Assembly (NCBI RefSeq): GCF_003946695.1
Contig: NZ_RHOX01000011.1
Location: forward strand, 20,836-84,835
Reading direction: 5' to 3'
DNA from: Lapidilactobacillus bayanensis
Lineage (GTDB): Bacteria > Bacillota > Bacilli > Lactobacillales > Lactobacillaceae
DNA: 64,000 nt
The first letter of the stretch is position 1. Every line of letters begins with the position of its first letter. Position numbers and translations under genes: made by a program. Under the pieces are notes generated by a model that worked only from the letters and a program-made list of their open reading frames with translations, ran no database searches and was not told the origin of the DNA. Positions 53,870 through 62,405 of the stretch are shown here, one piece after another.

Positions 53870-54613
53870 ATGGCTATTTCAACGTTTAGTTTTTTTTCAA
53901 AAAGTTTAGGAAAAACCACAGATTTTAAGCTGTATTTACCTGCTAATCGAATTAAGAATCAACCAGTTTTATTTTTACTACACGGCTTAGGTGATAATCA
54001 AAACGCTTGGCTAACGAATAGCTCATTAGCGCGTTATGCCAGCAAATATTCATTTGTGATCGTGATGCCTGATGTGGGCCGGAGTTATTATGCTAATACA
54101 GTTTATGGGGATCATTACTGGGATTACTTGACCAAAGAGTTACCCGAATATTTGACAACTTGGTTTAGTGTGGCATTAACGAAACAAAACACCTTTGCGG
54201 CCGGTTTGTCCATGGGTGGCTATGGTGCTTTTAAATGGGCCTTGAATTATCCGGATCGCATTGGGGCCGCGGCAAGTTTATCCGGTCGCTTGGATATTAA
54301 TTCAACTTGGCATGATCGTGCGGCAGAATTTGAACAAGTTTTTGGTACCCGCGAGACTTTTGAGAAGAGTCACAACAACTTGTTGAACGTCGTAGCTGAT
54401 CGGCGTGTCGCTCAGTTGCCACTATTTCAGATTATTGGTAGTCAAGATCAATTATTGGAGAGTAATCGAACCTTCCATACTTTTGCGCGCCAGTATTTGG
54501 ACAAGCTTGATTATCGTGAACAAACGGGTCGTCACGACTGGGATTTTTGGGACACTTATTTGCCAGTTTGTTTGCAATGGCTGGATGAACAGTTCCACCA
54601 GCTTAATCGCTAA
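53870..54613 (+). CDS. Alpha/beta-hydrolase esterase (tributyrin esterase / esterase D type)
   Basis: 247 aa cytosolic esterase of the S-formylglutathione hydrolase-like fold, similar to lactococcal EstA. ATG 53870 follows GGGAG; an in-frame start at 53837 overlaps the promoter. Oxyanion region LFLLHGLGDNQNAW, nucleophile in GLSMGGYGAF (Ser near residue 114), Asp in IIGSQDQLL near 198, His in GRHDWDFWD near 228. The natural substrate is unknown; short-chain esters are likely. Confidence 0.9.
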   Translation: MAISTFSFFSKSLGKTTDFKLYLPANRIKNQPVLFLLHGLGDNQNAWLTNSSLARYASKYSFVIVMPDVGRSYYANTVYGDHYWDYLTKELPEYLTTWFSVALTKQNTFAAGLSMGGYGAFKWALNYPDRIGAAASLSGRLDINSTWHDRAAEFEQVFGTRETFEKSHNNLLNVVADRRVAQLPLFQIIGSQDQLLESNRTFHTFARQYLDKLDYREQTGRHDWDFWDTYLPVCLQWLDEQFHQLNR

Positions 54614-54672
54614 CCAAATCTTTAAATAATTCTGAAATTTGTTGCAAATTTTAAATCATTTTTCAGAAAGTC

Positions 54673-54895
54673 TGCTATACTTATTTGTTGACTAATGGCT
54701 AAGTTCACAAGTAGCATGACAAAGTCAATCTTATTAATAGCAAGTGGAAAAAGTTGGATTGAGCTTTCTGATTAATAACATTGTTTTGTTTCAGCAATTT
54801 TTGGTTGAATTTAATGGTGTTATGCAGGTGTTTAAGCTCAGTTCTTTATTTCACGACAACATGAATGAACGGAATTGGAAGCCTATCCCGGTTTC
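54673..54895 (+). promoter_or_regulatory. Promoter and family E leader before the aldo/keto reductase gene
   Basis: An extended -10 TGCTATACT (54673-54681) is followed by a long leader. The leader has outer arms GTGGAAAAAG (54744) and TTATTTCAC (about 54846-54854), inner TTGAGCTT/AAGCTCAG, the box TTTCACGACAAC (54849-54860), and a decayed hairpin GGAATTGG/CCCGGTTTC with no U-run. This is the layout seen before gnd. It fills the 305-bp gap. Confidence 0.6.
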
Positions 54896-54918
54896 AGCGT
54901 TTGTAAGGAGGAATTAGC

Positions 54919-55767
54919 GTGAGTTTGACAGATACTTATACTTTAAATAATGGTGTTAAAATTCCAGTCGTCGGGTTTGGAACTTGGCAAACACCTGATG
55001 GAAATATTGCAGAATCATCTGTACTTGCCGCATTAAATGCTGGTTATCACCACATTGACACGGCTGCTGCCTATGGTAATCAAGAGAGTGTTGGCCGCGG
55101 TATTCGCAAGAGTGGCGTTAGTCGTGAGGAAATCTTCGTGACAACGAAATTATGGAATAAAGATCATGGTTATCAAGCTGCTAAACAAGCGATTGATCGT
55201 TCGTTAATGGAGTTAGGTTTAGATTATTTAGATCTATATCTCATTCATTGGCCTAATCCAGTTGACTTCCGAGAACATTGGCAAGAAACGAATGCTGATT
55301 CTTGGCGTGCAATGGAAGAAGCTGTTAATGCTGGTAAAATTCGCGCGATTGGTGTTTCGAATTTCCGGGCGAAGCATTTGGATGAGTTGTACAAGACGGC
55401 GACAGTCAAACCAACTGTCAATCAGATTTACTTAAATCCTAGCGACTTACAACCTGAAGTAACGTCTTATAATGAAGCTCATAATTTACTAAGTGAAGCT
55501 TATAGCCCACTTGGTACCGGTCGGATTTTCAAAATTGCTGAGCTTCAAGAGATTGCGAATAATTACGGTAAGACGATTGCGCAAGTTGTTTTGCGTTGGA
55601 GTTTACAACATGGTTTCTTACCATTACCTAAGTCAGTTCACGCTGATCGTATTAAAGAGAATGCTCAATTGTTTGACTTTGAATTAAGCGCTGCTGACAT
55701 CAAGATTATCGACAGCTTGCAAGGACAAGCAGGGTTGGCAACAGACCCCGATACCACTAACTTTTAA
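54919..55767 (+). CDS. Aldo/keto reductase
   Basis: NADPH-dependent (beta/alpha)8 oxidoreductase of 282 aa, cytosolic, of the 2,5-diketo-D-gluconate reductase type. GTG behind AAGGAGG. Motifs: GFGTWQTPDG, HIDTAAAYGNQESVGRGI with catalytic Asp and Tyr, VTTKLWNKDHGY with Lys, YLIHWPNP with His, AIGVSNFRAKHL, and the cofactor site LPLPKSVHADRIKEN. The substrate cannot be told. Confidence 0.95.
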   Translation: MSLTDTYTLNNGVKIPVVGFGTWQTPDGNIAESSVLAALNAGYHHIDTAAAYGNQESVGRGIRKSGVSREEIFVTTKLWNKDHGYQAAKQAIDRSLMELGLDYLDLYLIHWPNPVDFREHWQETNADSWRAMEEAVNAGKIRAIGVSNFRAKHLDELYKTATVKPTVNQIYLNPSDLQPEVTSYNEAHNLLSEAYSPLGTGRIFKIAELQEIANNYGKTIAQVVLRWSLQHGFLPLPKSVHADRIKENAQLFDFELSAADIKIIDSLQGQAGLATDPDTTNF

Positions 55768-55769
55768 TT

Positions 55770-55836
55770 AAAAAGGCAATCAAGAACTTTAGATTGAACG
55801 GATAACTGCTCAATTTTGATTCATGATTGCTTTTTT
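55770..55836 (+). terminator. Intrinsic terminator of the aldo/keto reductase gene
   Basis: Outer arms AAAAAGGCAATCA (55770-55782) and TGATTGCTTTTTT (55824-55836) with a T-run. The following 190 bp up to yqeG hold a short upstream region with TATAAT at about 55996, and nothing else recognised. Confidence 0.8.
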
Positions 55837-56024
55837 GATAGCGCCGAGTTTTGGACGATGACGGCAATTTTAACCTAATGCGGCGTGTTGATTAATTTGT
55901 GGTCTAGAATGATACCACGAGCTTTATTTTGGCAATTAATCAGTCGTTTTGTGATCTTCGGTTGCCAGCCGTTGTTTCTGGTGCGCTTTTCTTTTATAAT
56001 GAAAGGATATGAACGAGGTGGAGC

Positions 56025-56552
56025 ATGGCTTTTTTTAAACCTGACTGGTTAATTAATCGAATTTATAATTTAACGCCAACCGAGCTGAAGCGCTATCGGA
56101 TCAATGCCATTTTAACTGACTTGGATAATACATTGATTGCTTGGCACGATCCGGATTCGTCTGAAGAGCTGCTTGCTTGGCTGGAGACAATGAAGAAGAA
56201 CCATATTCAAGTTATTGTCGTTTCAAATAATCGCAAGAAACGCGTTCAACGGGCCGTGGCAAAGTTAAACATTCCGTTTATTTGGAACGCTTTGAAACCA
56301 TTGCCCTTTGGCATTGAGCGGGCCTTAAAGGAGTTCAAGTTAGATCCCCAACAAACCATTATGGTGGGCGATCAATTATTGACTGACGTTCAGGCTGGTC
56401 ACTTGGCTAGCGTGCGGACAGTCATGGTACGACCATTCGTTGAAACAGATAGTTGGACGACGAAGCTCAATCGTTTCTTCGAAAATATTATCATGAACCG
56501 TTATTATCAAAAAAATCCACAGGCCACTTGGCAGGAGCATTTACATGACTGA
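56025..56552 (+). CDS. yqeG: HAD-superfamily phosphatase YqeG
   Basis: 175 aa (HAD-IIIA). Motif I DLDNTLIAWHD near residue 37, motif II VVSNN, motif III with Lys, motif IV MVGDQLLTDVQAG. ATG behind CGAGGTGG. First gene of the conserved yqeG-yqeH-yhbY-nadD-yqeK-rsfS operon. The substrate is unknown. Overlaps yqeH by 8 bp. Confidence 0.95.
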   Translation: MAFFKPDWLINRIYNLTPTELKRYRINAILTDLDNTLIAWHDPDSSEELLAWLETMKKNHIQVIVVSNNRKKRVQRAVAKLNIPFIWNALKPLPFGIERALKEFKLDPQQTIMVGDQLLTDVQAGHLASVRTVMVRPFVETDSWTTKLNRFFENIIMNRYYQKNPQATWQEHLHD

Positions 56553-57666
56553 AGTTGAAACAGACGATTTATATTGCATCGGTTGCGGTGCAAAGTTACA
56601 AAGCGACGATCCCGATGAAGCAGGCTATATCCCAGCTAGCTCGTTAAAGAAACAGCTAGCTGCAGAAAATAGCATGTTTTATTGCCAACGTTGTTTCCGG
56701 TTGCGGCATTATAATGAGATTACTGATGTTGCCATCGATGACAACGAGTTCACTGCTTTATTGAATTCATTGGCTAAACAGAATGCTTTAATCGTTAATG
56801 TTGTTGATCTGTTTGATTTCGATGGGAGTGTGATTCCTGGCTTACATCGTTTTGTCGGTACCAATCAAGTCATTCTTGTGGGTAACAAGGCTGACTTATT
56901 GCCTAAGAGTGTGCGACGAACTAAGGTGACCACGTGGCTGCAACAACAAGCCGCGCTCCAAGGACTGCATCCAGTTGCAACAATGTTAACTAGTGCGAAA
57001 AAGTTGTATCAGGTTGACGAATTATTAGCAGTCATTGAAAAAGAACGCAAAGGCCGCGATGTCTATGTTGTCGGGACCACTAATGTTGGTAAGTCAACGT
57101 TGATCAATGCAATTATTAAACAAACTGCTGGGCAAGAAGATGTGATTACCACGTCGCGTTTCCCCGGAACAACACTTGATCAAATTCAAATTCCGCTTGC
57201 TGACGGCAAGTCATTGATTGATACCCCCGGAATTATTAACGGCACGCAAATGGCTCATTATTTGAGCGCCCAAGAGTTGCGGTACATTAGCCCGCAAAAT
57301 GAGTTACGGCCACGAATCTTCCAATTAAATCCTCCCCAGACTTTATTCTTAGGTGGTTTAATTCGCTTAGACTTCTTGAAAGGCAAGCGTAGCAGCATCG
57401 TGGTTTATGTGGAGAATAATTTATTAGTTCATCGGACTAAGACGGCCACTGCAGACGACTTTTACCAACGGCAACGGGGTAACTTATTAGTACCACCAGC
57501 TGATCCTGATAAGTTTCCACCATTTAAGCAACATGACTTCCATACTAAAGAGGCTCAAGATTTAGTCATTGCTGGTTTAGGTTGGCTCCGCTTGCCAGCC
57601 GGTAGTGAGTATCGTTTGTTTTTACCTGAAGGTGTAAGTTATAGTTTGCGGACACCGATTGTTTAG
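56545..57666 (+). CDS. yqeH: Ribosome biogenesis GTPase YqeH
   Basis: Circularly permuted GTPase for 30S assembly. 373 aa. N-terminal zinc finger CIGCGAKLQ and FYCQRCFRL; then G4 NKADLLPK and G5 TSAKK come before G1 GTTNVGKST, G2 RFPGTTLD and G3 DTPG, which shows the circular permutation. The C-terminal domain is beta-rich and probably RNA-binding. Overlaps yqeG by 8 bp. Confidence 0.96.
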   Translation: MTEVETDDLYCIGCGAKLQSDDPDEAGYIPASSLKKQLAAENSMFYCQRCFRLRHYNEITDVAIDDNEFTALLNSLAKQNALIVNVVDLFDFDGSVIPGLHRFVGTNQVILVGNKADLLPKSVRRTKVTTWLQQQAALQGLHPVATMLTSAKKLYQVDELLAVIEKERKGRDVYVVGTTNVGKSTLINAIIKQTAGQEDVITTSRFPGTTLDQIQIPLADGKSLIDTPGIINGTQMAHYLSAQELRYISPQNELRPRIFQLNPPQTLFLGGLIRLDFLKGKRSSIVVYVENNLLVHRTKTATADDFYQRQRGNLLVPPADPDKFPPFKQHDFHTKEAQDLVIAGLGWLRLPAGSEYRLFLPEGVSYSLRTPIV

Positions 57667-57680
57667 ATAGGAGAATTTGA

Positions 57681-57995
57681 ATGTTAACAAGTAAGCAGAA
57701 ACGTTTTTTGAAGTCCAAAGCTAATCGGCTCCGTCCCATTTTACACGTTGGTAAAAACGGCCTTAATGATGCATTAGTCAGCGATTTAGTGCATACGTTA
57801 GAGACACATGAGTTATTGAAGATCAACATTTTGCAAAATTCAGATGCCACGGCACCTGAATTAGGCGAGGCCTTAACAGAAGCTATTCCGAATTTGACGG
57901 TTGTTCAATCTTTAGGACGAGTTTTAACCTTGTATCGTCCCGCCAGCAAAATTAAAAATCGCAAGCTCTCTGAAGAAGTGAAAGCAATCCAATGA
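57681..57995 (+). CDS. yhbY: RNA-binding protein YhbY (CRM domain)
   Basis: 104 aa CRM-domain protein of the pre-50S particle. MLTSKQKRFLKSKANRLRPI, then the GNLxD-like loop VGKNGLNDALVSDLVHTLETHELLKI. Overlaps nadD by 4 bp. Confidence 0.95.
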   Translation: MLTSKQKRFLKSKANRLRPILHVGKNGLNDALVSDLVHTLETHELLKINILQNSDATAPELGEALTEAIPNLTVVQSLGRVLTLYRPASKIKNRKLSEEVKAIQ

Positions 57996-58630
57996 AACAA
58001 ACAGAACTAAAAACGCCGCTGCAAACTAAGGTACAAATCCAAACGCCTAATTTACAACGACATGCTGTTGGCATTATGGGTGGGACGTTTAATCCGGTTC
58101 ATATCGGTCATTTAATTATGGCGGATCAAGTGATGGCTCAATTAAGGTTGACCAAAGTCTCGTTTATACCTGACGCACAGCCACCGCACCAAGATGAGAA
58201 GGAGACAATTGCCGCCCAAGACCGCGTCGCAATGTTAGAGTTAGCTCTTGCTGGTCATGCCGGTTTTGATTTGGACTTATTGGAAGTTGCTCGTGGCGGT
58301 AAAAGTTACACCTATGATACCATCGTTGAATTGAAACGACGCCATCCTTTAGCAGATTATTATTTAATTTTGGGTGCAGACATGATTGACTACTTGCCGA
58401 CTTGGCGGCGAATTGATGACTTAGCTAAACTCGTTACTTTCGTAGGCGTTAAGCGTCCCGGTTATCCGACTAAGGCTAAATATCCAGTGATTTGGGTCGA
58501 TACACCAGAAGTTGCCATTAGTTCGACCAAGATCCGTCAATTAGTTGCTCGTCATTGTCCCATTAACTATTTAGTTCCAGACAAAGTACAAGCCTATATT
58601 AAAGAAAAGGGGCTTTATCTTGAGCATTGA
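57992..58630 (+). CDS. nadD: Nicotinate-nucleotide adenylyltransferase NadD
   Basis: Forms nicotinate adenine dinucleotide in NAD synthesis. 212 aa with a longer N-terminal extension (about 22 residues) before VGIMGGTFNPVHIGHLIMAD (HxGH). Further motifs: FIPDAQPPHQ, YLILGADMIDYLPTW and ISSTKIRQLV. It overlaps yhbY by 4 bp and yqeK by 11 bp. Confidence 0.96.
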   Translation: MKQTELKTPLQTKVQIQTPNLQRHAVGIMGGTFNPVHIGHLIMADQVMAQLRLTKVSFIPDAQPPHQDEKETIAAQDRVAMLELALAGHAGFDLDLLEVARGGKSYTYDTIVELKRRHPLADYYLILGADMIDYLPTWRRIDDLAKLVTFVGVKRPGYPTKAKYPVIWVDTPEVAISSTKIRQLVARHCPINYLVPDKVQAYIKEKGLYLEH

Positions 58631-59231
58631 ATATGATCCGCTTGAATTTAAAAAACTGGTTCCTCATACTCGAGAAGAATTAGTTGCTGCTTTACATGAA
58701 CATCTTAGTGATCAGCGTGCTGCTCATTGTTTACGCGTTGAACAACAAGCGATGGCAATTGCGTATGAAGTCGGTGCTGATGTTACCAAGGCTGGTATTG
58801 CTGGTCTGCTACATGACTATGCCAAGGAACGGAGTAATGCCGAGTTTGTGGCGTTGATCAAGCAAGAACATCTTGACCCTGACTTATTGAATTATGGTAA
58901 CGCAATTTGGCATGGTGTGGTGGGACGCTACTTTATCGAGCAAGAATTGCATATTTATGATGAAGCTATTTTACAGGCTGTTGCTCGACATACAGTCGGC
59001 GATCCAGAAATGACCACTCTGGATAAGATTATTTTTGTCGCTGATTTTGTTGAACCCGGTCGCGATTTTCCAGGCGTTAATGAAGCACGCGCAGCTTTAA
59101 AGATTAGTTTAGCCGCCGCTGTTGCCTATGAGTTGCAGCATACGATCTTGTATTTAGTTGAGAAACAAGTTAAGATTTTTCCAAGAACTTTTGAAACTTA
59201 TAATGTATTAGGAATCCACAAGGAGGATTAA
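58620..59231 (+). CDS. yqeK: HD-domain Ap4A hydrolase YqeK
   Basis: Symmetrical diadenosine tetraphosphate hydrolase. TTG 58620, AAGGGG 7 bp upstream; 203 aa. HD residues in RAAHCLRVEQQAMAI, LLHDYAKE and WHGVVGRYF, then ARHTVGDPEMTTLDKIIFVADFVEPGRDF. Overlaps nadD by 11 bp; linked to NAD and stress nucleotide metabolism. Confidence 0.95.
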   Translation: MSIEYDPLEFKKLVPHTREELVAALHEHLSDQRAAHCLRVEQQAMAIAYEVGADVTKAGIAGLLHDYAKERSNAEFVALIKQEHLDPDLLNYGNAIWHGVVGRYFIEQELHIYDEAILQAVARHTVGDPEMTTLDKIIFVADFVEPGRDFPGVNEARAALKISLAAAVAYELQHTILYLVEKQVKIFPRTFETYNVLGIHKED

Positions 59232-59234
59232 TTT

Positions 59235-59588
59235 TTGGATAAAAGCGAAGAAATTTTAGAGGCAGCCGTTAAAGCAGGAGACGATAAACGCGCTGAAAAT
59301 ATTGTTGCACTTGACATGCGCAATGTTAGTTTATTGGCCGATTACTTTGTGATCATGGATGCCAGTTCTGAACGTCAAGTTGTTGCGATCGTTGAAGAAA
59401 TTGAAAAACAAGTTGAAGCATTAGGTGTTGAAGGTCATGTCGAAGGTAAGAAAGGTTCAAAATGGATCTTGATTGACTTCAAAGACGTGGTGATTCATGT
59501 CTTCTTGAAAGAAGAACGCGAATTCTATAACTTGGAGAAACTGTGGTCAGATGCACCAATGGTCGATATCCACGAGTTAATTAAGTAA
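59235..59588 (+). CDS. rsfS: Ribosome silencing factor RsfS
   Basis: Binds L14 on the 50S subunit and blocks subunit joining under starvation. TTG 59235 behind AAGGAGG; 117 aa. Seen: DKRAENIVALDMRNVSLLADYF, DASSERQVVAI, GSKWILIDFKDVVIHVF and REFYNLEKLW. The next gene begins 1 bp after the stop codon. Confidence 0.95.
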   Translation: MDKSEEILEAAVKAGDDKRAENIVALDMRNVSLLADYFVIMDASSERQVVAIVEEIEKQVEALGVEGHVEGKKGSKWILIDFKDVVIHVFLKEEREFYNLEKLWSDAPMVDIHELIK

Positions 59589-59589
59589 A

Positions 59590-60345
59590 ATGTATCAAAC
59601 GTTTGCCTATTACTATGATTTGTTGATGGACAAATCATTATATCCACAATGGTTACAATTTTCGCGGCGTCATTTTAAACAGCCGTTTAAAGATAAAAGA
59701 GTGCTGGATCTTGCCTGTGGAACAGGGGATCTGGCTGTTTTATTTGCACAAGAACAAGCGGATACTTATGGCGTTGATTTATCTGAAGAAATGTTGACAT
59801 TGGCAGCAACGCGGGGGATACAAGCTGAAGCGGCCGTTACGTGGTTGCAAGGTGATATGACCAAGCTAACTGAGGTTGGTGTCAGTGATTTTGATTTGAT
59901 CACTTGTTTTGATGATTCGTTGTGTTATTTGCCGGATTTAAGTGCGGTTGAACAATGTTTTCGTGAGGTTTTTCAAACTTTAAGGCCTGGTGGTACGTTT
60001 TTATTTGATGTGCATTCGTTATATCAAGTTAACGAGGTTTTCCCTGGGTATATGTATAATGAACATGATGAAGACTGGGCCTTTATGTGGTCTAGCTACA
60101 GCGATGACGAACCGAACAGTGTTTTGCATGATCTAACTTTTTTTGTTTGGCGTGATGAACTTGAGGGTTATGAGGCCTTGCATGAGGAACACCATGAGCG
60201 AACTTATCCGGTTCTTCAATATCAGCAACTCTTAGAAAAAGTCGGTTTTACTGATGTGGCGGTTTATGGTGGTTTTAATGACGAGGCCTTGCAAGCTGAA
60301 ACGCCGCGCTGGTTGTTTCAAGCTAAAAGAAGTGAGCAAGGATGA
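59590..60345 (+). CDS. SAM-dependent class I methyltransferase
   Basis: 251 aa. Motif I VLDLACGTGDLAVLF near residue 38, motif II GVDLSEEML, motif IV FDLITCFDDSLCYL. It lies between rsfS and tmcAL in the operon (start 1 bp after rsfS, end overlapping tmcAL by 4 bp). This position is conserved in Lactobacillales. The substrate is unknown; an RNA or ribosome-linked target is a guess from context. Confidence 0.9.
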   Translation: MYQTFAYYYDLLMDKSLYPQWLQFSRRHFKQPFKDKRVLDLACGTGDLAVLFAQEQADTYGVDLSEEMLTLAATRGIQAEAAVTWLQGDMTKLTEVGVSDFDLITCFDDSLCYLPDLSAVEQCFREVFQTLRPGGTFLFDVHSLYQVNEVFPGYMYNEHDEDWAFMWSSYSDDEPNSVLHDLTFFVWRDELEGYEALHEEHHERTYPVLQYQQLLEKVGFTDVAVYGGFNDEALQAETPRWLFQAKRSEQG

Positions 60346-61490
60346 AAGCTTGTGGCATTATTGCCGAATATAATCCGTTCCATAATGGCCATGCCTATCA
60401 ACTGGCTCAAGCACGCAAAAAAACAGGTGCTGACGCGATTGTGGTGGTGATGTCAGGTAATTATGTTCAACGTGGTGAAATTGCCGTCATGGACAAATGG
60501 CAGCGTGCCCAGATGGCTTTAAATCATGGCGCTGATTTGGTGATTGAACTACCTTTTGTCGTGGCGTGTCAGTCAGCTGATCGTTTTGCAAATGGTGCTT
60601 TAGCGATTCTTGAACAATTAGGTTGCAACTATTTGGCTTTTGGCGTGGAACAAGATAACTTTAATTATCAGAAGTTTAGTCAACAAGTTGCGCCAGATTT
60701 GCAGCAGCAACAATTTACGGTTGATTACACGAAGACTTACGCTACTCAGTGGAATGATTTCCTGGAGAGAGAATTAGGTCAGCGCGTAACGCAGCCTAAT
60801 CAATTGTTAGCGCTAAGTTATGCGTTGGCAAATAGTCGTTTGGCGCAGCCATTAACTTTTGTGCCGATTGAACGTGTTGGCGCCGCTCATGATGAGTTAC
60901 AAACGAACAGTGATCGTTTTGCCAGTGCCACGGCTATTCGTGAATTACTCATAGCCGGTGACTTTACTACGGCCCAGCAATATGTTCCGGATGATTTAAC
61001 AAAATTGCCGCGTAGATACTTGTCTTGGACTGATCTGTGGCCATTGTTACATTATCAATTGACGGTTAATTGGCCGGAATCATTGACGGATATTTATCAA
61101 ATGTCTGAAGGGCTTGAATATCGTTTCTGGCAACAAAATCAAACCAGCAATAATTTCAGAGACTTTCTACAAGAAGTGAAATCAAAACGCTATACTTATG
61201 CACGGCTACGGCGCTTAGCCTTGTACACTTTGTTGAATGTCCGTCATTCAGAAGTGCTTGCTGCCGAGCGTCATTTACCACAAATCCGTGTGTTAGGATT
61301 TAATCAAGTTGGGCAGGCTTATTTGCATCAGGCACATCATCAAAATGACGTTAAGGTGTTGACCAAAGTTACAGCAGACTTAGGTAAACCTGATGGTGCG
61401 CTAGGTCTACAAGTGCGCGTTGACCGATTAGTTGAACAATTAACCGGGCAAGATCAGAATTTTCATCGTCAAGTGTTGATTGAAGATTAA
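60342..61490 (+). CDS. tmcAL: tRNA(Met) cytidine acetate ligase TmcAL (YlbM)
   Basis: Activates acetate with ATP to form ac4C34 in elongator tRNA-Met. 382 aa. Nucleotidyltransferase-like N-terminus GIIAEYNPFHNGHAYQL, MSGNYVQRGEIAVMDKW, and the central SATAIREL segment. It overlaps the methyltransferase gene by 4 bp. Confidence 0.93.
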   Translation: MKACGIIAEYNPFHNGHAYQLAQARKKTGADAIVVVMSGNYVQRGEIAVMDKWQRAQMALNHGADLVIELPFVVACQSADRFANGALAILEQLGCNYLAFGVEQDNFNYQKFSQQVAPDLQQQQFTVDYTKTYATQWNDFLERELGQRVTQPNQLLALSYALANSRLAQPLTFVPIERVGAAHDELQTNSDRFASATAIRELLIAGDFTTAQQYVPDDLTKLPRRYLSWTDLWPLLHYQLTVNWPESLTDIYQMSEGLEYRFWQQNQTSNNFRDFLQEVKSKRYTYARLRRLALYTLLNVRHSEVLAAERHLPQIRVLGFNQVGQAYLHQAHHQNDVKVLTKVTADLGKPDGALGLQVRVDRLVEQLTGQDQNFHRQVLIED

Positions 61491-61528
61491 GTATCAACGA
61501 TCATCAATTAAAAATAAGGAGTCACACA

Positions 61529-62098
61529 ATGGCATTAAAACTTTCGCTAGACTTATTACAGCGTCATCTTCACCAAGCAATCAAACTTGATGAAACTGAT
61601 GATTTATTCGAATCATTACAGAAACGATTACCAGAATTAATCGCAGCCACACCATTTGTGGTGAAAGGAACGGTCCGTAATGATAATTTAGGGTGGGTTA
61701 GCTATCTACATGTGAGCGGAACCTTAACGTTGCCGTCAACGCGTAGTTTGGCACCGGTAGAATTACCAGTGGATTTAGCAATTGAAGAATTGTATGTTCT
61801 TGAAGAAGCGCAACCAACTCAAGAGGTTCAAGATGAGATGGATGAGACGGTTATTGTGATTGAGGATGATCAAATTGATTTGCAAAGAGCAATCGAAGAT
61901 CATATTATTTTAGCAATTCCGACACAAATCTTTACACCTAATGAAGCAGCCAATCAAACCATGCCTGCAGGCGAAGGTTGGTCAGTAATTTCTGAAGATG
62001 AGTACGCCGATCAGTTGGATAAAGAAAAAGAGCAACCCAATCCTGAATTTGAAAAGTTAAAAGGTTTATTTGGTGACGACCAAGAGGACGATCAATAA
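61529..62098 (+). CDS. yceD: YceD/DUF177-family protein
   Basis: 189 aa. Seen: FVVKGTVRNDNLGWVSYLHVSGTLTLPSTRSLAPVELPV and acidic C-terminus with NPEFEKLKGLFGDDQ. It is associated with large-subunit rRNA or ribosome assembly in other bacteria. rpmF normally follows yceD; here it does not, and the next gene is gnd after 307 bp. Confidence 0.87.
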   Translation: MALKLSLDLLQRHLHQAIKLDETDDLFESLQKRLPELIAATPFVVKGTVRNDNLGWVSYLHVSGTLTLPSTRSLAPVELPVDLAIEELYVLEEAQPTQEVQDEMDETVIVIEDDQIDLQRAIEDHIILAIPTQIFTPNEAANQTMPAGEGWSVISEDEYADQLDKEKEQPNPEFEKLKGLFGDDQEDDQ

Positions 62099-62198
62099 AG
62101 TTAGTTACGACTTAGTTAGGTTGGCTTGCACAAGTTCGCTAGTTGAATTGGTTTGATTCTTAGCGGACACTTTGCTTTAAATTGGACGTGTTATTTGA

Positions 62199-62340
62199 TA
62201 GTATAAATATATTGGCAGTGGAACGAAAGTTGAGTTGAATTTACTGATTGACCACGTCGTTAAAGTGGTTTTGCTCAGGTTTTCGTTTCACGACAACAGT
62301 AAACAAAAGGAACTGGTATTTTTGCACCGGTTCCGATATA
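62199..62340 (+). promoter_or_regulatory. Promoter and family E leader of gnd
   Basis: A TATAAA-type -10 near 62203 precedes a long hairpin with outer arms GTGGAACGAAA (62218-62228) / TTTCGTTTCAC (62281-62291), inner TTGAG/CTCAG and ACCAC/GTGGT. The box CACGACAAC follows, then GGAACTGGT/ACCGGTTCC (62309-62334) without a U-run. It resembles the leader at 54744-54895. Function unknown; it may be an attenuator-like leader. Only a short spacer separates it from the gnd ribosome site. Confidence 0.6.
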
Positions 62341-62405
62341 TTAAGCAGAATATGATTTCAGATAATTTAGTGTCACGTTCTACTATTTTATTGGAGGCAT
62401 TTTGA

